From positions 233,465 to 297,464 of the forward strand of contig JACKDV010000009.1 in the NCBI GenBank assembly GCA_020633315.1: a DNA stretch of 64,000 bases, written 5' to 3'. Made by a program: the position numbers and the translations under genes. The stretch is from Myxococcales bacterium. Lineage in GTDB: Bacteria; Myxococcota_A; Polyangia; Nannocystales; Nannocystaceae. The notes under the pieces were generated by a model. That model searched no databases, was not told the DNA's origin, and saw only the letters and a list, made by a program, of their open reading frames with translations. Below are positions 10,276 to 22,757 of this stretch, piece after piece. The stretch's first letter is position 1; every line of letters starts with the position of its first letter.

Positions 10276-11907
10276 TCATCGCCGCCGTCGCAGCAGTCGC
10301 AGGTCGCCGTACTGTGCCTCGAGCACGTACCCCGCCTCGATGCGTCGCCGCAGCTCCGTGAACTCCTCCAGCGGCTCGGGCCGTGCCCCGAAGGCATCCA
10401 CCATCGACGGGCTGTAGACGAGGTAGGCTGGTGGCGCCCGGTCGAAGGCGGCCACCATCTCGTCGGCGAGCGGCCCCGGCCGGAAGCGCACCCCGCTGCC
10501 CGCATCGAAGGCCGTGTTGGTGTTGAAGGTGGTCACGCTCCCCAGCGGCTTGTAGATCCGACCCGGAGCGCGTCGCTCCGACCAGTAGTAGATCCGCCAC
10601 GCCGTCCAGCCCCACGCCTGCACGGTGTCGCCCGGGGCGGTGCGCTCGCGGATGTGGGCGCCCGCGGCCTGGGAGGCGGTGAGGCCCCCCACCAGCCGCC
10701 GCGCCTGGGCCTCGTAGCGGTGGCCGCGGCCCAGCCCGATCTCCACGAGCTGAGCGATCGACAGCAGAACGAGCAGCCCCACCACCACCCGGGCCCGACC
10801 GCGGTCCTCGGCGGGCGGTGAGGCGGTCGCCTTGGTCACCGCCCGCACGATCGCCGGCGAGGCCGCGAGCAACCCCAGCGCGGGAGCGTACTGCACCAGG
10901 TAGTGGAGGTAGAAGCGACCCCCGCCCAGGCCCGCGCCCAGGATCGACACCGCCAGCCAGGCGAGCCCGGGCCGCCACGCCCCGAGCTCGCGCGCCCGCT
11001 CGCGCTCGAGCGCGGTCGCGAGCGCGGCCAGCAGCACCAGCCCCACCGGAAACCAGAACACCCGCCCCAGCTGGGCCAGCGCGGCGAGCAGCGTGGCCAA
11101 GCCCGAGCCGTCGGAGGACGCGGTGTAGTCCATGCCCACGCCCAAGGGCAGCAGCGCTCGCAGCAGCGTGCCTCCCTCGCCCACGCCGGCGTACCAGGCC
11201 AAGAGCGGCAGCACGGCCAGCAGCGCGCCCACCAGCCACAGCCCCAGCACCCGCGGTCGTGCCCCCATCAGGCCCCGCCGTCGCGCCCACAGCCACAGCG
11301 TCGGCAGCAGCAGCGCCAGCACGGCCGCGCGCTGGATGGTCACGAAGGCCAGCAGCGCCATCGCTCCCGCCAGCAGCTGGTCGCGCGCCCGATCCCGCCG
11401 CAGCCCTCGCAGCGCCGCCCCGGTGGCCAGAGCATAGGCGGGCGTCATCCAGCTCGAGTAGTTGTACGAGAACATCGCCGCGCTCACGAGGTAGACCACC
11501 ACCCCCAGCGCGGCGCAGCGCGGGCCCAGCCGCGGATCGCCCTCGTCGTCGTGGACTGCCCGCGCCGCCCACCACACCCCCAGGCCCCCCACCGCGAGCC
11601 ACAGCGCGTGCAGCAGCTGCAGGGCCACCAGCGAGCGACCGAGGACCGCGATCGAGGCGGCCGCCATCAGGAACGCGCCGGGCGGCTTGATCTCGGCCGT
11701 CTCGAGGTACGGCCGCCCGCCGTCGAGCACGAGCTCGGCGTTGTACACGATGCCCGCGATGTCGGGGTTGGGGAAGTCGTCGTCGAGCACGTGCAGGCGC
11801 ACGCCGACCAGCAGCACCAGGCCGAGCAGCAGCAGCAACGGCACCGCACGGTCCCGAGCGCCGCCGGGCTCCGCTGCCGCCTCGCCGCCCCCGCTCGCGC
11901 CGGCCAA
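10276..11907 (-). CDS. PMT/ArnT-like membrane glycosyltransferase
   Basis: A 543-residue protein with about ten hydrophobic helices. The first periplasmic loop has the acidic D-D-D-F-P-N-P-D motif and KPPGAFLM, as in GT39/GT83-type enzymes that transfer sugars from polyprenyl phosphate (PMT, ArnT). A soluble C-terminus begins about residue 420 and includes GDTVQAWGWTAWRIYYWSERR. The likely start is TTG at 11907, 2 nt after the MFS stop; no earlier in-frame start exists and the next ATG is inside a helix. Last gene of the HAD-MFS-glycosyltransferase operon. Donor and acceptor cannot be told; the MFS partner suggests sugar phosphates. Confidence 0.8.
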   Translation of the reverse strand: MAGASGGGEAAAEPGGARDRAVPLLLLLGLVLLVGVRLHVLDDDFPNPDIAGIVYNAELVLDGGRPYLETAEIKPPGAFLMAAASIAVLGRSLVALQLLHALWLAVGGLGVWWAARAVHDDEGDPRLGPRCAALGVVVYLVSAAMFSYNYSSWMTPAYALATGAALRGLRRDRARDQLLAGAMALLAFVTIQRAAVLALLLPTLWLWARRRGLMGARPRVLGLWLVGALLAVLPLLAWYAGVGEGGTLLRALLPLGVGMDYTASSDGSGLATLLAALAQLGRVFWFPVGLVLLAALATALERERARELGAWRPGLAWLAVSILGAGLGGGRFYLHYLVQYAPALGLLAASPAIVRAVTKATASPPAEDRGRARVVVGLLVLLSIAQLVEIGLGRGHRYEAQARRLVGGLTASQAAGAHIRERTAPGDTVQAWGWTAWRIYYWSERRAPGRIYKPLGSVTTFNTNTAFDAGSGVRFRPGPLADEMVAAFDRAPPAYLVYSPSMVDAFGARPEPLEEFTELRRRIEAGYVLEAQYGDLRLLRRRR

Positions 11908-11909
11908 CG

Positions 11910-13337
11910 CTACGACTCTTCGCCGGCCGGCCGGGCCCGCTCGCTGCGCTGCGGCTTGGCGTGCCACACCCGGCGGGCGAGCACGAAGCCGATTGCCGCC
12001 ACCGGGATCATCGCCACCGGCCACGCCGTCCACTCGTCGAGGGCCGACGCGCCCTGGTCGGGATCGGGCAGGAGGTTTCCGTAGGTGAAGGCCATCACCG
12101 CGGTGCCGGCGTAGACGAAGCCGTCGATGATCCCCACCGCGACGCCCGCGTTGCGCCGCCCGCCGAAGTCCATGCTCGCCGTGCCCGAGAGCATGCCGTG
12201 CACCCCGATCACGCACATCGACATGAAGACGATGAGCGGGCCGAGCAGGGGCGAGCCGAGCAGGAAGGTGAGCACGATGGCGCTGACCAGCATCGCGGCG
12301 TAGAGCACCGCGGCCACCGGCCCGCGCCGCGAGCCGAACACGCGGTCGGAGATCACCCCCGCGAACACCCCGCCCAGGATGCCCGCGCAGCACAGCAGCA
12401 TGCCCCAGTTCTCGTAGACGAAGGTGCCGGTCTCGCCCACCGCCTTGGCGTAGGTGCGGTACCACTGCATGATGGCCTGCCGCAGGAAGCCGCTGCAGAA
12501 CTCGATGAAGGCGATCGTCATCACGATCGGGCTGCGGAACATGCGGCCGAACACCTCGAGCGCCGGATCGGGGGGCAGGTGCTCCTCGCCCGACGAGGCG
12601 TCGCCGGTGTCGAAGTCCTCGAAGCCGGCCTGGCCGGGGCGATCCACGGCCAGGATCGACACCGCCAGCCACAGCAGGCCCAGCACGATCGCGGGGACGA
12701 AGAACACCCACTCCACCGGGGCCCGATCGACGATCGCCTTGCCCACGTCGAAGGCGAGGTAGATGCCCAGCGAGATCAGGACGCCGAAGATGGCCCCGAA
12801 CACGCCACGCTCCCGCACGTCGAACCACGGGGCGTTGATCTTCACGATCGCCACCGCCCCGAAGCTCTGGAAGTACATGTTGACGCCGTACAGCAGCGAG
12901 AACAGCACCGGCAGGTTGCCGGTGTAGCCCTGCCAGGTGACGATGCCCATGGCCAGGTTGGCCACCGCCGCCCCGAAGCCGCCCAGCAGCAGCGCCTTCT
13001 TGCCCCCGATGCGATCGGTGAGCGGGCCGTTGACCACGAACGAGAAGCCGTAGACCGCCGTGCCCACCCCGAAGATCGTGCCGAAGTCGGCGTTGGTCAT
13101 CAGCGGCGTGCCCGAGGCGTCGAGCATGTCCTCGAACACGCCCTTGGCCACGGTGAGGTTGTAGCGCCCCATGTAGAGGAACGAGTACAGCAGCCCCACC
13201 GGCAGCCAGTTGAGCGCGCGACGGTGGCGGTAGCGATCGCTGTGGCCCAGCTCCACGCGGGGCAGGCGGTTGAGGACGATGCCGATCACCGCCAGCAGCA
13301 GCAGGATCGGGAGGGACTCTTCGAGCCAGGTCGGCAC
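11910..13337 (-). CDS. MFS transporter, organophosphate:phosphate antiporter-like
   Basis: A 475-residue MFS protein with 12 likely helices. Motifs match the GlpT/UhpT group: LYMGRYNLTVAKG after helix 1, NGPLTDRIGGKKALLLGGFGAAVANLAMG (loop 2-3), QSFGAVAIVKINAPWF and CCAGILGGVFAGVISDRVFGSRRGP, SMDFGGRRNAGVAVGIIDG. GlpT-type proteins exchange phosphorylated glycerol or sugars for phosphate across the inner membrane. Start is GTG at 13337, 4 nt after the HAD stop. The downstream TTG-started glycosyltransferase follows by 2 nt. Substrate is inferred only from the family. Confidence 0.85.
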   Translation of the reverse strand: MPTWLEESLPILLLLAVIGIVLNRLPRVELGHSDRYRHRRALNWLPVGLLYSFLYMGRYNLTVAKGVFEDMLDASGTPLMTNADFGTIFGVGTAVYGFSFVVNGPLTDRIGGKKALLLGGFGAAVANLAMGIVTWQGYTGNLPVLFSLLYGVNMYFQSFGAVAIVKINAPWFDVRERGVFGAIFGVLISLGIYLAFDVGKAIVDRAPVEWVFFVPAIVLGLLWLAVSILAVDRPGQAGFEDFDTGDASSGEEHLPPDPALEVFGRMFRSPIVMTIAFIEFCSGFLRQAIMQWYRTYAKAVGETGTFVYENWGMLLCCAGILGGVFAGVISDRVFGSRRGPVAAVLYAAMLVSAIVLTFLLGSPLLGPLIVFMSMCVIGVHGMLSGTASMDFGGRRNAGVAVGIIDGFVYAGTAVMAFTYGNLLPDPDQGASALDEWTAWPVAMIPVAAIGFVLARRVWHAKPQRSERARPAGEES

Positions 13338-13341
13338 GGGT

Positions 13342-14223
13342 TCAGATCTCCAGGGCAGGGTCGAGCACGGCGGCGAGGTCCCCGAAGCGATCGACCACGT
13401 GGTCGATCGCCCCCGCCGCGCGGTCCTCGAGGATCCACGCCGGGGTGTGACGGTGGCGGCGCAGGGCGAGGGTGCGGGGGGCCGCCGGGTGGCCATCCTC
13501 GCGCATCACGTGGGGCAGGGCGAGGTCGAGGGAGAAGATGTCGCCGATCACCAGGGCGGGGCGCTCCTGCTCGATGGCCTCGCGGTAGCGCGGGCGATCG
13601 ACGTGCACCCGCCGGCCGCAGATCTCGATGGCATGGTCGCCGCCCAGCACCTGCTTGCCCGCGGAGCCGCGGACGCGCAGCTCGTGCCCGGGGCCCTCGC
13701 CCGCGTCGATGCCCGCGGCCGCGAACCAGGCCACCAGCTTGCCCGCGTCGGAGTTGGAGGCCACCACCACCTCGGCCCCGCGCTCGGTCACCGCGTGGAG
13801 CTGGTCGCGGGCGTCCGCGGCGATCGACGGCGGGTGCTCGGCCCGGAAGCGGGTCATCGCGGCCACGAAGCCGTGCTCGGCGAAGGCCTGCACCGAGGGC
13901 CAGCGCGACTCGATGGCCGCGCGGTAGCGGTGGGCCAGGCCGTGCTCGGCCCAGGCCACCAGGGCGCACAGCCCCGCGATCTCGCACAGGGGATCCTCGT
14001 CGGCGAAGGCCGAGATCCGCCCGTCCGGCGCCCAGCCGTAGGCCTGCGGCCGGGCCCGCACCTCGTGCCCGAACGCCTCGAGGTCGCTGCGCACCGCGGC
14101 GTGCGAGCGACCCAGCAGCTCCACGCAGCCCTCCACGAGCTGCTCGTGCAGCGCTCGCGCCTCGAGCTCGGCCTCCGTCCACACGCCGTCGAAGTCGGAG
14201 AGGATCTTGAGCGGGCGAGCCAT
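13342..14223 (-). CDS. HAD-family phosphatase
   Basis: A 293-residue HAD-like hydrolase: motif I is LKILSDFDGVW (the second Asp of D-x-D present), motif II is VVVASNSDAGK, and the motif III/IV region is ALVIGDIFSLDLALP. It should dephosphorylate a small phosphorylated substrate. The ATG at 14223 places motif I at residues 7-12, as usual; a longer frame upstream (to 14274) adds only low-complexity residues. First gene of the operon with the MFS transporter and the glycosyltransferase, which suggests phosphorylated sugars or glycerol as substrate. It is divergent from the Ser/Thr kinase at 14391. Confidence 0.82.
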   Translation of the reverse strand: MARPLKILSDFDGVWTEAELEARALHEQLVEGCVELLGRSHAAVRSDLEAFGHEVRARPQAYGWAPDGRISAFADEDPLCEIAGLCALVAWAEHGLAHRYRAAIESRWPSVQAFAEHGFVAAMTRFRAEHPPSIAADARDQLHAVTERGAEVVVASNSDAGKLVAWFAAAGIDAGEGPGHELRVRGSAGKQVLGGDHAIEICGRRVHVDRPRYREAIEQERPALVIGDIFSLDLALPHVMREDGHPAAPRTLALRRHRHTPAWILEDRAAGAIDHVVDRFGDLAAVLDPALEI

Positions 14224-14373
14224 CGGGACAGCGGGGCGCGGCGGAGCGAGCTGAGGGTACCAGCGCCCGGTCACGCGCGGGCGACCGGGGGTGGCGGGGG
14301 ACGCAAGGGGGCCGAGGGTCCCGAGGAGGGCGATCGACGGGCCGGGCCGGGCGGAGCGCCCCGGTGCACGTGG

Positions 14374-14379
14374 TAGGAT
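14374..14379 (+). promoter_or_regulatory. TAGGAT -10-like element before kinase gene
   Basis: TAGGAT ends 11 nt before the ATG at 14391. It matches the TAnnnT pattern found before many starts in this window and would give a leader of only a few bases. Confidence 0.45.
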
Positions 14380-14390
14380 GACTCGTCGCG

Positions 14391-15965
14391 ATGGCCGAGC
14401 CCGTCCCCGAGCGTGACCTCAGCGGCACGGTGATCGAGCGCTACCGGCTGCTGCGTCGGCTGGGGCAGGGCGGCATGGGCACGGTCTACGAGGCCCAGCA
14501 CGAGCACCTCGATCGTCGCGTGGCGATCAAGGTGCTCGCCGAGCGCCTCGCCCAAGAGGAGACCTCGCGCCGACGATTCCTGCGCGAGGCGCGAGCCGCC
14601 AGCCGCGTGCACCACCCCGGGATCATCGAGATCAGCGACGTGGGCTTCGCCGGCGAGCTGGTGTTCTTCGTGATGGAGCACCTCCAAGGCCAGGACCTCG
14701 CCGAGCGGCTCGAGGCCCGGGGCACGCTGCCGTGGGCCGAGGCGCAGCCGATCCTCGTGCAGATCACCGCGGCCCTCACCGCGGCCCACGAGGCCGGGGT
14801 GATCCACCGCGACATCAAGCCCTCCAACTGCTTCCTCGTGGACGACCCGCGGGGCGGGCCGCCGCGGGTGAAGGTGCTCGACTTCGGCATCGCCAAGGTG
14901 ATCTCCACCATCCCCGACCAGGTGACCGCGCTGACGACCACCGGGCAGTGGTTCGGGACCGTGGCCTACATGCCCCCGGAGATCTCGCGGGGGATCTCCG
15001 ACGACCCGCGCTCCGACCTCTACTCGCTGGGCGTGATGATCTTCCAGCTGCTCACCGGGCGGCTGCCCTTCGTGGGCTCGGCGGTGGAGGTGATCGCCCA
15101 GCACATCACCCGCCCCGCGCCGCCGATGCGGAGCCTCGAGCCCTCGATCCCCGAGGCGGTGGACGAGCTCGTCGCCAAGGCGCTGCGCAAGGACCCCGAG
15201 GATCGCCAGGCGTCGATGCGAGAGCTCGACGCGGCGCTGCGGGCCGTCGGGCCACCACGCACGGAGCGGAGCGTCGCCCCGGCGGCTCCCCGTGCGCGAG
15301 CGGGGACGCCCCGGCGCGAGGGAGCCGGGGCGCGAGTGAGCACGCCGCCGTCGATGAGCCGCGCGCAGCTCGTGGACCTCGACGAGCTGCCGCCGCGGCA
15401 GGACGTGGTGATCTCGCCGGAGCGCTCGCTCGAGCGGGGCTGGACCTCCGCCTACGCGCAGGAGCCCGAGCCCGAGCTGCCGCCCATGCCCGGCACCACC
15501 GCGGCCTCGCTGGAGCTCGACCTGCCCGAGGGATGGGTGCCGGGCCAGACCGTCCAAGACCCTCCCGCGAGGGCGCCCCGATCCTTCCGCGTGCCGTGGC
15601 GACCGGTGCTCGGGCTCGGGGTGCTCGTGGCCCTGGGGGTGGGCGGCTGGATGCTGCTGGGGCGCGAGACGGGCTCCCTGCCGCGCAGCGTGGACGAGGG
15701 GCTCGAGGCGATCGAGGGCGGGCTGGGGCTCGAGGACGAGCCCGAGGTGGTGCTGCTGCTGGTCGACACCACGCCCAAGGGGGCCAAGGTGTACGTGGAC
15801 GACCTGCTCACCAGCGCGCGTCCCATCCGCGTGCCTCGCTCGGAGGAGTACCTGCGGGTGCGGGTGGAGGCCGAGGGCTACGAGCCGCGCACGATCCAGG
15901 TGCAGCCGGTGGCCACGCGACGGCTCGAGGTGGTGCTCGACCGGGCCAGGCGACGCAGGCGTTGA
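14391..15965 (+). CDS. Hanks-type Ser/Thr kinase with C-terminal PEGA domain
   Basis: A 524-residue membrane kinase. Kinase domain: glycine loop GQGGMG (25-30), VAIK with K47, HRDIKPSN (139-146), DFGIAK (164-169), then GTVAYMPPE. All catalytic residues are present, so it should be active (RD type). A Pro/Arg-rich linker leads to one membrane helix at ~406-424 and a periplasmic PEGA-like beta domain (DTTPKGAKVYVDD...VEAEGYEPRTIQV). It could sense the envelope and phosphorylate cytoplasmic partners. ATG at 14391 begins 12 residues before the domain. Divergent from the HAD operon; mtnA follows 34 nt later on the same strand with its own promoter-like hexamer. Confidence 0.95.
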   Translation: MAEPVPERDLSGTVIERYRLLRRLGQGGMGTVYEAQHEHLDRRVAIKVLAERLAQEETSRRRFLREARAASRVHHPGIIEISDVGFAGELVFFVMEHLQGQDLAERLEARGTLPWAEAQPILVQITAALTAAHEAGVIHRDIKPSNCFLVDDPRGGPPRVKVLDFGIAKVISTIPDQVTALTTTGQWFGTVAYMPPEISRGISDDPRSDLYSLGVMIFQLLTGRLPFVGSAVEVIAQHITRPAPPMRSLEPSIPEAVDELVAKALRKDPEDRQASMRELDAALRAVGPPRTERSVAPAAPRARAGTPRREGAGARVSTPPSMSRAQLVDLDELPPRQDVVISPERSLERGWTSAYAQEPEPELPPMPGTTAASLELDLPEGWVPGQTVQDPPARAPRSFRVPWRPVLGLGVLVALGVGGWMLLGRETGSLPRSVDEGLEAIEGGLGLEDEPEVVLLLVDTTPKGAKVYVDDLLTSARPIRVPRSEEYLRVRVEAEGYEPRTIQVQPVATRRLEVVLDRARRRRR

Positions 15966-15985
15966 GCCGCGCTCGCCCGGGCGCG

Positions 15986-15991
15986 TAGACT
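15986..15991 (+). promoter_or_regulatory. TAGACT -10-like element before mtnA
   Basis: TAGACT ends 8 nt before the GTG at 16000, in the 34-nt gap after the kinase. It suggests mtnA has its own near-leaderless transcript. Confidence 0.4.
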
Positions 15992-15999
15992 CTCGCCCC

Positions 16000-17070
<1,071 letters not shown>

Positions 17071-17185
17071 GCGAGGTCCGTGACCCCCAACGAGGGTCGC
17101 GCGGTTGGTCAGTGGGGGTACGCGATCGACGGTCGGCATCGGGATCGGGGCCGCGATGCGGTCGACGCCCCGACGCGCGAGACGC

Positions 17186-17191
17186 TACGAT
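17186..17191 (+). promoter_or_regulatory. TACGAT -10-like element before LPMO-like gene
   Basis: TACGAT ends 27 nt before the ATG at 17219 and would leave room for a short leader; cggaaga (17204-17210) could serve as ribosome site. Confidence 0.35.
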
Positions 17192-17218
17192 CCGCGGATA
17201 CCTCGGAAGAGACCTTCG

Positions 17219-18037
17219 ATGATCAAGCGCTCGCTCCTTCGTCCTCGCTCTCGCTCCTCGCATGCCCGCCCCGGCCATGCGATCGCGGTCGGCCTCGGCG
17301 TGGCCCTGTGGGCCCTCCCCGCGGCGGCCCACATCGAGCTCACCTTGCCCTCGGCCCGCTACACGCCCGACCACCAGAAGAACGAGCCCTGCGGTCATGC
17401 CGACAACCCCCCGGGCGAGGATCCCCCGCACGTGTACCAGCCGGGCGAGACGATCACCGTGATGTGGGACGAGTTCATCAACCACAACGGTCACTTCCGC
17501 ATCGCCTTCGATCCCACGGGCACGGACAATTTCACCAGCCCCACCGGCTTCGACGACTTCTACAATTCGCCCGAGGTGCTGCTCGACGACATCGCTGACG
17601 ACCAGAACGGCGGGATCCACATGGTGGAGGTGACCCTGCCCGACGAGCCCTGCAATCCCTGCACGCTGCAGCTCATCCAGGTGATGAACGACGGCACCTG
17701 GGGTCCGGGCACCAGCGACCTCTACTTCCAGTGCGCCGACATCGTGCTCGAGAACGTGGCGGCCGACTCCGGCTCGGAAGGCGGTGACTCCACCGACGGA
17801 GGGGCGACCAGCGACGGCGAGACCAGCGGAGGGAGCACCAACGGCGGCGAGGGCCCGGGCGAGGACACCAGCTCGCCCAGCGGCGGCTCGGATGGCTCCG
17901 GGGAGGGCTCGGACGGCGGCGATGGAGCCGAGGAGGGCGAGGGCGGCTGTAGCTGCCGTTCGAGCGGTGGCTCGTCCGGCTCGGCCGCGTGGCTGCTGCT
18001 GGGCCTGATCGCGCTGCGGCGTCGCTCGGATCGCTGA
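17219..18037 (+). CDS. LPMO-like secreted protein with MYXO-CTERM anchor
   Basis: A 272-residue exported protein. The signal peptide ends ALPAAA and the next residue is His (A-H-I-E-L-T), so the mature chain would begin with histidine, as in copper lytic polysaccharide monooxygenases with a histidine brace. More His residues follow in INHNGHFRIAFD; Cys pairs occur in NEPCGHAD and EPCNPCTL. I recall an NCBI family called SCE4755 polysaccharide-monooxygenase-like with this look; this is memory, unverified. A ~65-residue Gly/Ser/Asp/Glu linker leads to G-G-C-S-C, a hydrophobic helix and R-R-R: the MYXO-CTERM signal for surface sorting. Start ATG 17219 gives a canonical signal peptide. Confidence 0.85.
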   Translation: MIKRSLLRPRSRSSHARPGHAIAVGLGVALWALPAAAHIELTLPSARYTPDHQKNEPCGHADNPPGEDPPHVYQPGETITVMWDEFINHNGHFRIAFDPTGTDNFTSPTGFDDFYNSPEVLLDDIADDQNGGIHMVEVTLPDEPCNPCTLQLIQVMNDGTWGPGTSDLYFQCADIVLENVAADSGSEGGDSTDGGATSDGETSGGSTNGGEGPGEDTSSPSGGSDGSGEGSDGGDGAEEGEGGCSCRSSGGSSGSAAWLLLGLIALRRRSDR

Positions 18038-18088
18038 GCCCGATCCCGGCCTGTAAGCGAGGGCGCCCCGCGAGCGTTCGGGGGCTCG

Positions 18089-18778
18089 ATGGCCGAGCCT
18101 TGCGTGTCTCGTCGGATCCGTCGCGGCCTGCTGGGGTGGGTGGCGGCGGGCCTCGTCCTTGCGGCCGCCCCCGAGGCTCGCGCGGGCAAGCTCGACGAGA
18201 CCCTCGACGTCTCGGTCCACGGACGCGCCGGCACGATCGCGCTCCACGACCTGCGGCTGCGGTCCAGCGCGGGGCAGCCCGAGCTCGTCCGCGACGGTGA
18301 CTTGCGCCTGGACGGTCGCGGCCGCTCGGCGTCCACGGTGATGCGGGCCAACCTCTCGCTCGACGGCGTGCGCTTCGGCGTGGGTGCGGGGTGGACCGGC
18401 GCCCGCGGGCTGCGGCTGGAGCACGAGCGGCTGCCCCACGGCACGGGCCTCGTCGACGGGCGGGTGTGGGGGCTGCCCCTCGAGGCCTTCGTGGGCTACG
18501 CCTTCCGCAAGGCCGACCAGATCCGTCCCTACCTCGAGGCCCGCGCCACGCTCACCGTGGTGATGGCCCGGGCCCAGCTCCACCACCCGGAGCTCGGCGG
18601 CCTGGGTCGCGTTCGCATGCACGCCCCCGTGGTGGAGGTGGTGGGGCGCGCGGGGGTGCTGGTGCCCCTGGGCGAGGTCTTCTTCGTCGACGCCAGCGTG
18701 GGGCGCACGATGGTGGGGCCCGGTGCGTGGGTGGCCAGCCTGGGCCTGGGGATCCCGATCCCCACCGCCAACCTGTAG
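18089..18778 (+). CDS. Exported beta-barrel-like protein
   Basis: A 229-residue protein with an Arg-containing n-region, a hydrophobic core (LLGWVAAGLVLAAAP) and a cleavage site near EARA-G. The rest alternates polar and hydrophobic residues in ~10-residue strands with Gly turns (VRFGVGAGWTGARGLRL, LPLEAFVGYAFRKADQIRPYLEARATLTVVMA, VVEVVGRAGVLVPLGEVFFVDASVG, GAWVASLGLGIPIP), as in small outer-membrane barrels of 8-10 strands. No specific family recognised. It lies 51 nt after the LPMO-like gene on the same strand and ends 9 nt before the convergent cupin gene. Confidence 0.7.
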   Translation: MAEPCVSRRIRRGLLGWVAAGLVLAAAPEARAGKLDETLDVSVHGRAGTIALHDLRLRSSAGQPELVRDGDLRLDGRGRSASTVMRANLSLDGVRFGVGAGWTGARGLRLEHERLPHGTGLVDGRVWGLPLEAFVGYAFRKADQIRPYLEARATLTVVMARAQLHHPELGGLGRVRMHAPVVEVVGRAGVLVPLGEVFFVDASVGRTMVGPGAWVASLGLGIPIPTANL

Positions 18779-18787
18779 CCCCGTGCC

Positions 18788-19885
18788 TCAGCCGAGGTAG
18801 CGCAGGAACCGGGTGCGGTAGCTCGTCCGCAGGTCCTGGAAGTAGGAATCCGTGGCGGCGTAGGAATCGATGATCGGGTTGAAGGGCTCGCCCAGGCCCA
18901 GGCGGCTGCGCACGCGGCCGCCGAGGATCGACAGGCGCTTGCGCAGCGCCCGGGCGACGGTGGGCAGATCGGGCAGGTCCGGCAGGTCGGCGCCGCCGCT
19001 GCGCCGCCGCGAGGCGCCGTAGGTGACGGTGTCGAGCAGGCTGCCGAACGAGGCCAGCATGGGGTGGTCGATCTGGCCGCCGAAGTAGCGGAAGGCCAGC
19101 CACGCCATCACGTCGGCCCGGTCGCCCCGCAGCGAGAGCGAGAGGTTGAAGCCGTCGATCCGCACCGCATGCCACGAGTAGGGGGTGTTGATCAGCATGT
19201 CACCGGCCCGCAGCACGGCGTGGGCGGAGCGCTCGAGGAGGGAGCGCTCGTGCTCGTCCCCGCGATCGACCAGCGTGCTGCGGCCCTCGCCCTCGCCCTG
19301 CTGCGCCACCAGGTAGGTGAAGTTGCTGATGGCCACGGGGTGGAAGCCGGCTGGGAGCTGCTCGATGGAGTACCAGTCCTTGCTCCCGTGGAGCTGGAAC
19401 AGCAGGTTGGCATCGATCGCGTTGTGCCAGCTGGTGGTGATCTGGGGCACGCGGGCCGAGCCGAAGATCACGTGCCCCGGGTTCTGGTCGTCGGCGTAGA
19501 CCTCGGCGGGCAGGATCGTCCGCTTCAGCCGGCGGATCGCGCCCACGGTGGTCTCGTCGATGTTGGGCGTGCCCGTGCCGAAGCTGCCGTAGACGTCCTG
19601 GCCCTCGAGCATGCTCGACCAGATCCGCGACCACGGGTACTCGCCGTTGAAGTCGCGGAATTCTCCCACCCGGCCGATGTCCGCCCGCAGCACCCGCTGC
19701 GGCGGCAGGAAGCGCGAGGGCTCGATCGCCGGCGGGACGAAGGCGTTGCGCACGATGGTGGGCAGCGAGAAGCCCTCGGACCACTCGACCAGCCGGGGCT
19801 CGGTGATGGGCACGGGGGCGGCGAGCTCGACCACGCGCAGCCGAGCATGGGGATCTTCGCCGACGACTTCCTCGCTCGTGACCAC
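18788..19885 (-). CDS. JmjC/cupin-like oxygenase family protein
   Basis: A 365-residue soluble protein with a cupin-8/JmjC-like core. Candidate metal ligands lie in TTSWHNAIDANLLFQLHGSKDWYSIEQ and in TPYSWHAVR near the end of the core; the usual H-x-D is not obvious (W-H-N-A-I-D instead), so hydroxylase activity is uncertain. The middle has ADIGRVGEFRDFNGEYPWSRIWSSM. The C-terminal ~90 residues are helical and Arg/Leu-rich. GTG at 19885 is chosen because residues upstream are low-complexity. A strong hairpin (19980-20016) separates it from the cytochrome gene upstream. A second cupin-like protein is at 52015-53049. Confidence 0.65.
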   Translation of the reverse strand: MVTSEEVVGEDPHARLRVVELAAPVPITEPRLVEWSEGFSLPTIVRNAFVPPAIEPSRFLPPQRVLRADIGRVGEFRDFNGEYPWSRIWSSMLEGQDVYGSFGTGTPNIDETTVGAIRRLKRTILPAEVYADDQNPGHVIFGSARVPQITTSWHNAIDANLLFQLHGSKDWYSIEQLPAGFHPVAISNFTYLVAQQGEGEGRSTLVDRGDEHERSLLERSAHAVLRAGDMLINTPYSWHAVRIDGFNLSLSLRGDRADVMAWLAFRYFGGQIDHPMLASFGSLLDTVTYGASRRRSGGADLPDLPDLPTVARALRKRLSILGGRVRSRLGLGEPFNPIIDSYAATDSYFQDLRTSYRTRFLRYLG

Positions 19886-19979
19886 GGTGCTCCTGCGGAC
19901 CCACCGGGTCGGGCTCGAGCGCCGCGAGACCACGGGACCTCGGAGGGGATGATACTCCCTGCCGCGGCGCGAGAACGAG

Positions 19980-20016
19980 CCACGGCGGAGACACCAGGGA
20001 AGGTGCTCCGCCGTGG
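19980..20016 (-). terminator. Long hairpin after the cytochrome gene
   Basis: CCACGGCGGAG (19980-19990) pairs perfectly with CTCCGCCGTGG (20006-20016), 11 bp, and the loop contains a further CACC/GGTG pair. It lies 80 nt past the stop of the minus-strand cytochrome gene. There is no T tract on the minus-strand side, so it is not a classic intrinsic terminator; it may stop or stabilise the transcript. Confidence 0.5.
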
Positions 20017-20095
20017 AGAGGATCGGGGCTCGGGGGCGAGGAAGACGAGGCGGTCGCCTCTGCGCGAGCAAGACGAGCCGACCGCCCGGGCTCGG

Positions 20096-22549
<2,454 letters not shown>

Positions 22550-22757
22550 CGCTTTCGTGGTCCCCGAGCCTGGTCTGCCCGCGACCGGGGGGAGACGGTC
22601 GCGGGGTACGAGCTCAAGGTAGGCAGCGGTGGGGCCGGGACTCTTAAAGGTCGGCTTAAACCACGAGGGGCCGCCGGATGGCGTCCCAGGGGCCTGCGGC
22701 GGCGGATCGGGGCGGTCGGGATGAAAGCGCGCGGGGCCGTGATAGGGGGGGCCCGCC

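Noticed and set aside
20041..20095. gaggcg-gt-cgcctc as a second terminator of the cytochrome gene
   Set aside because: Only 5-6 bp with a tiny loop; such short palindromes are common in this GC-rich sequence.
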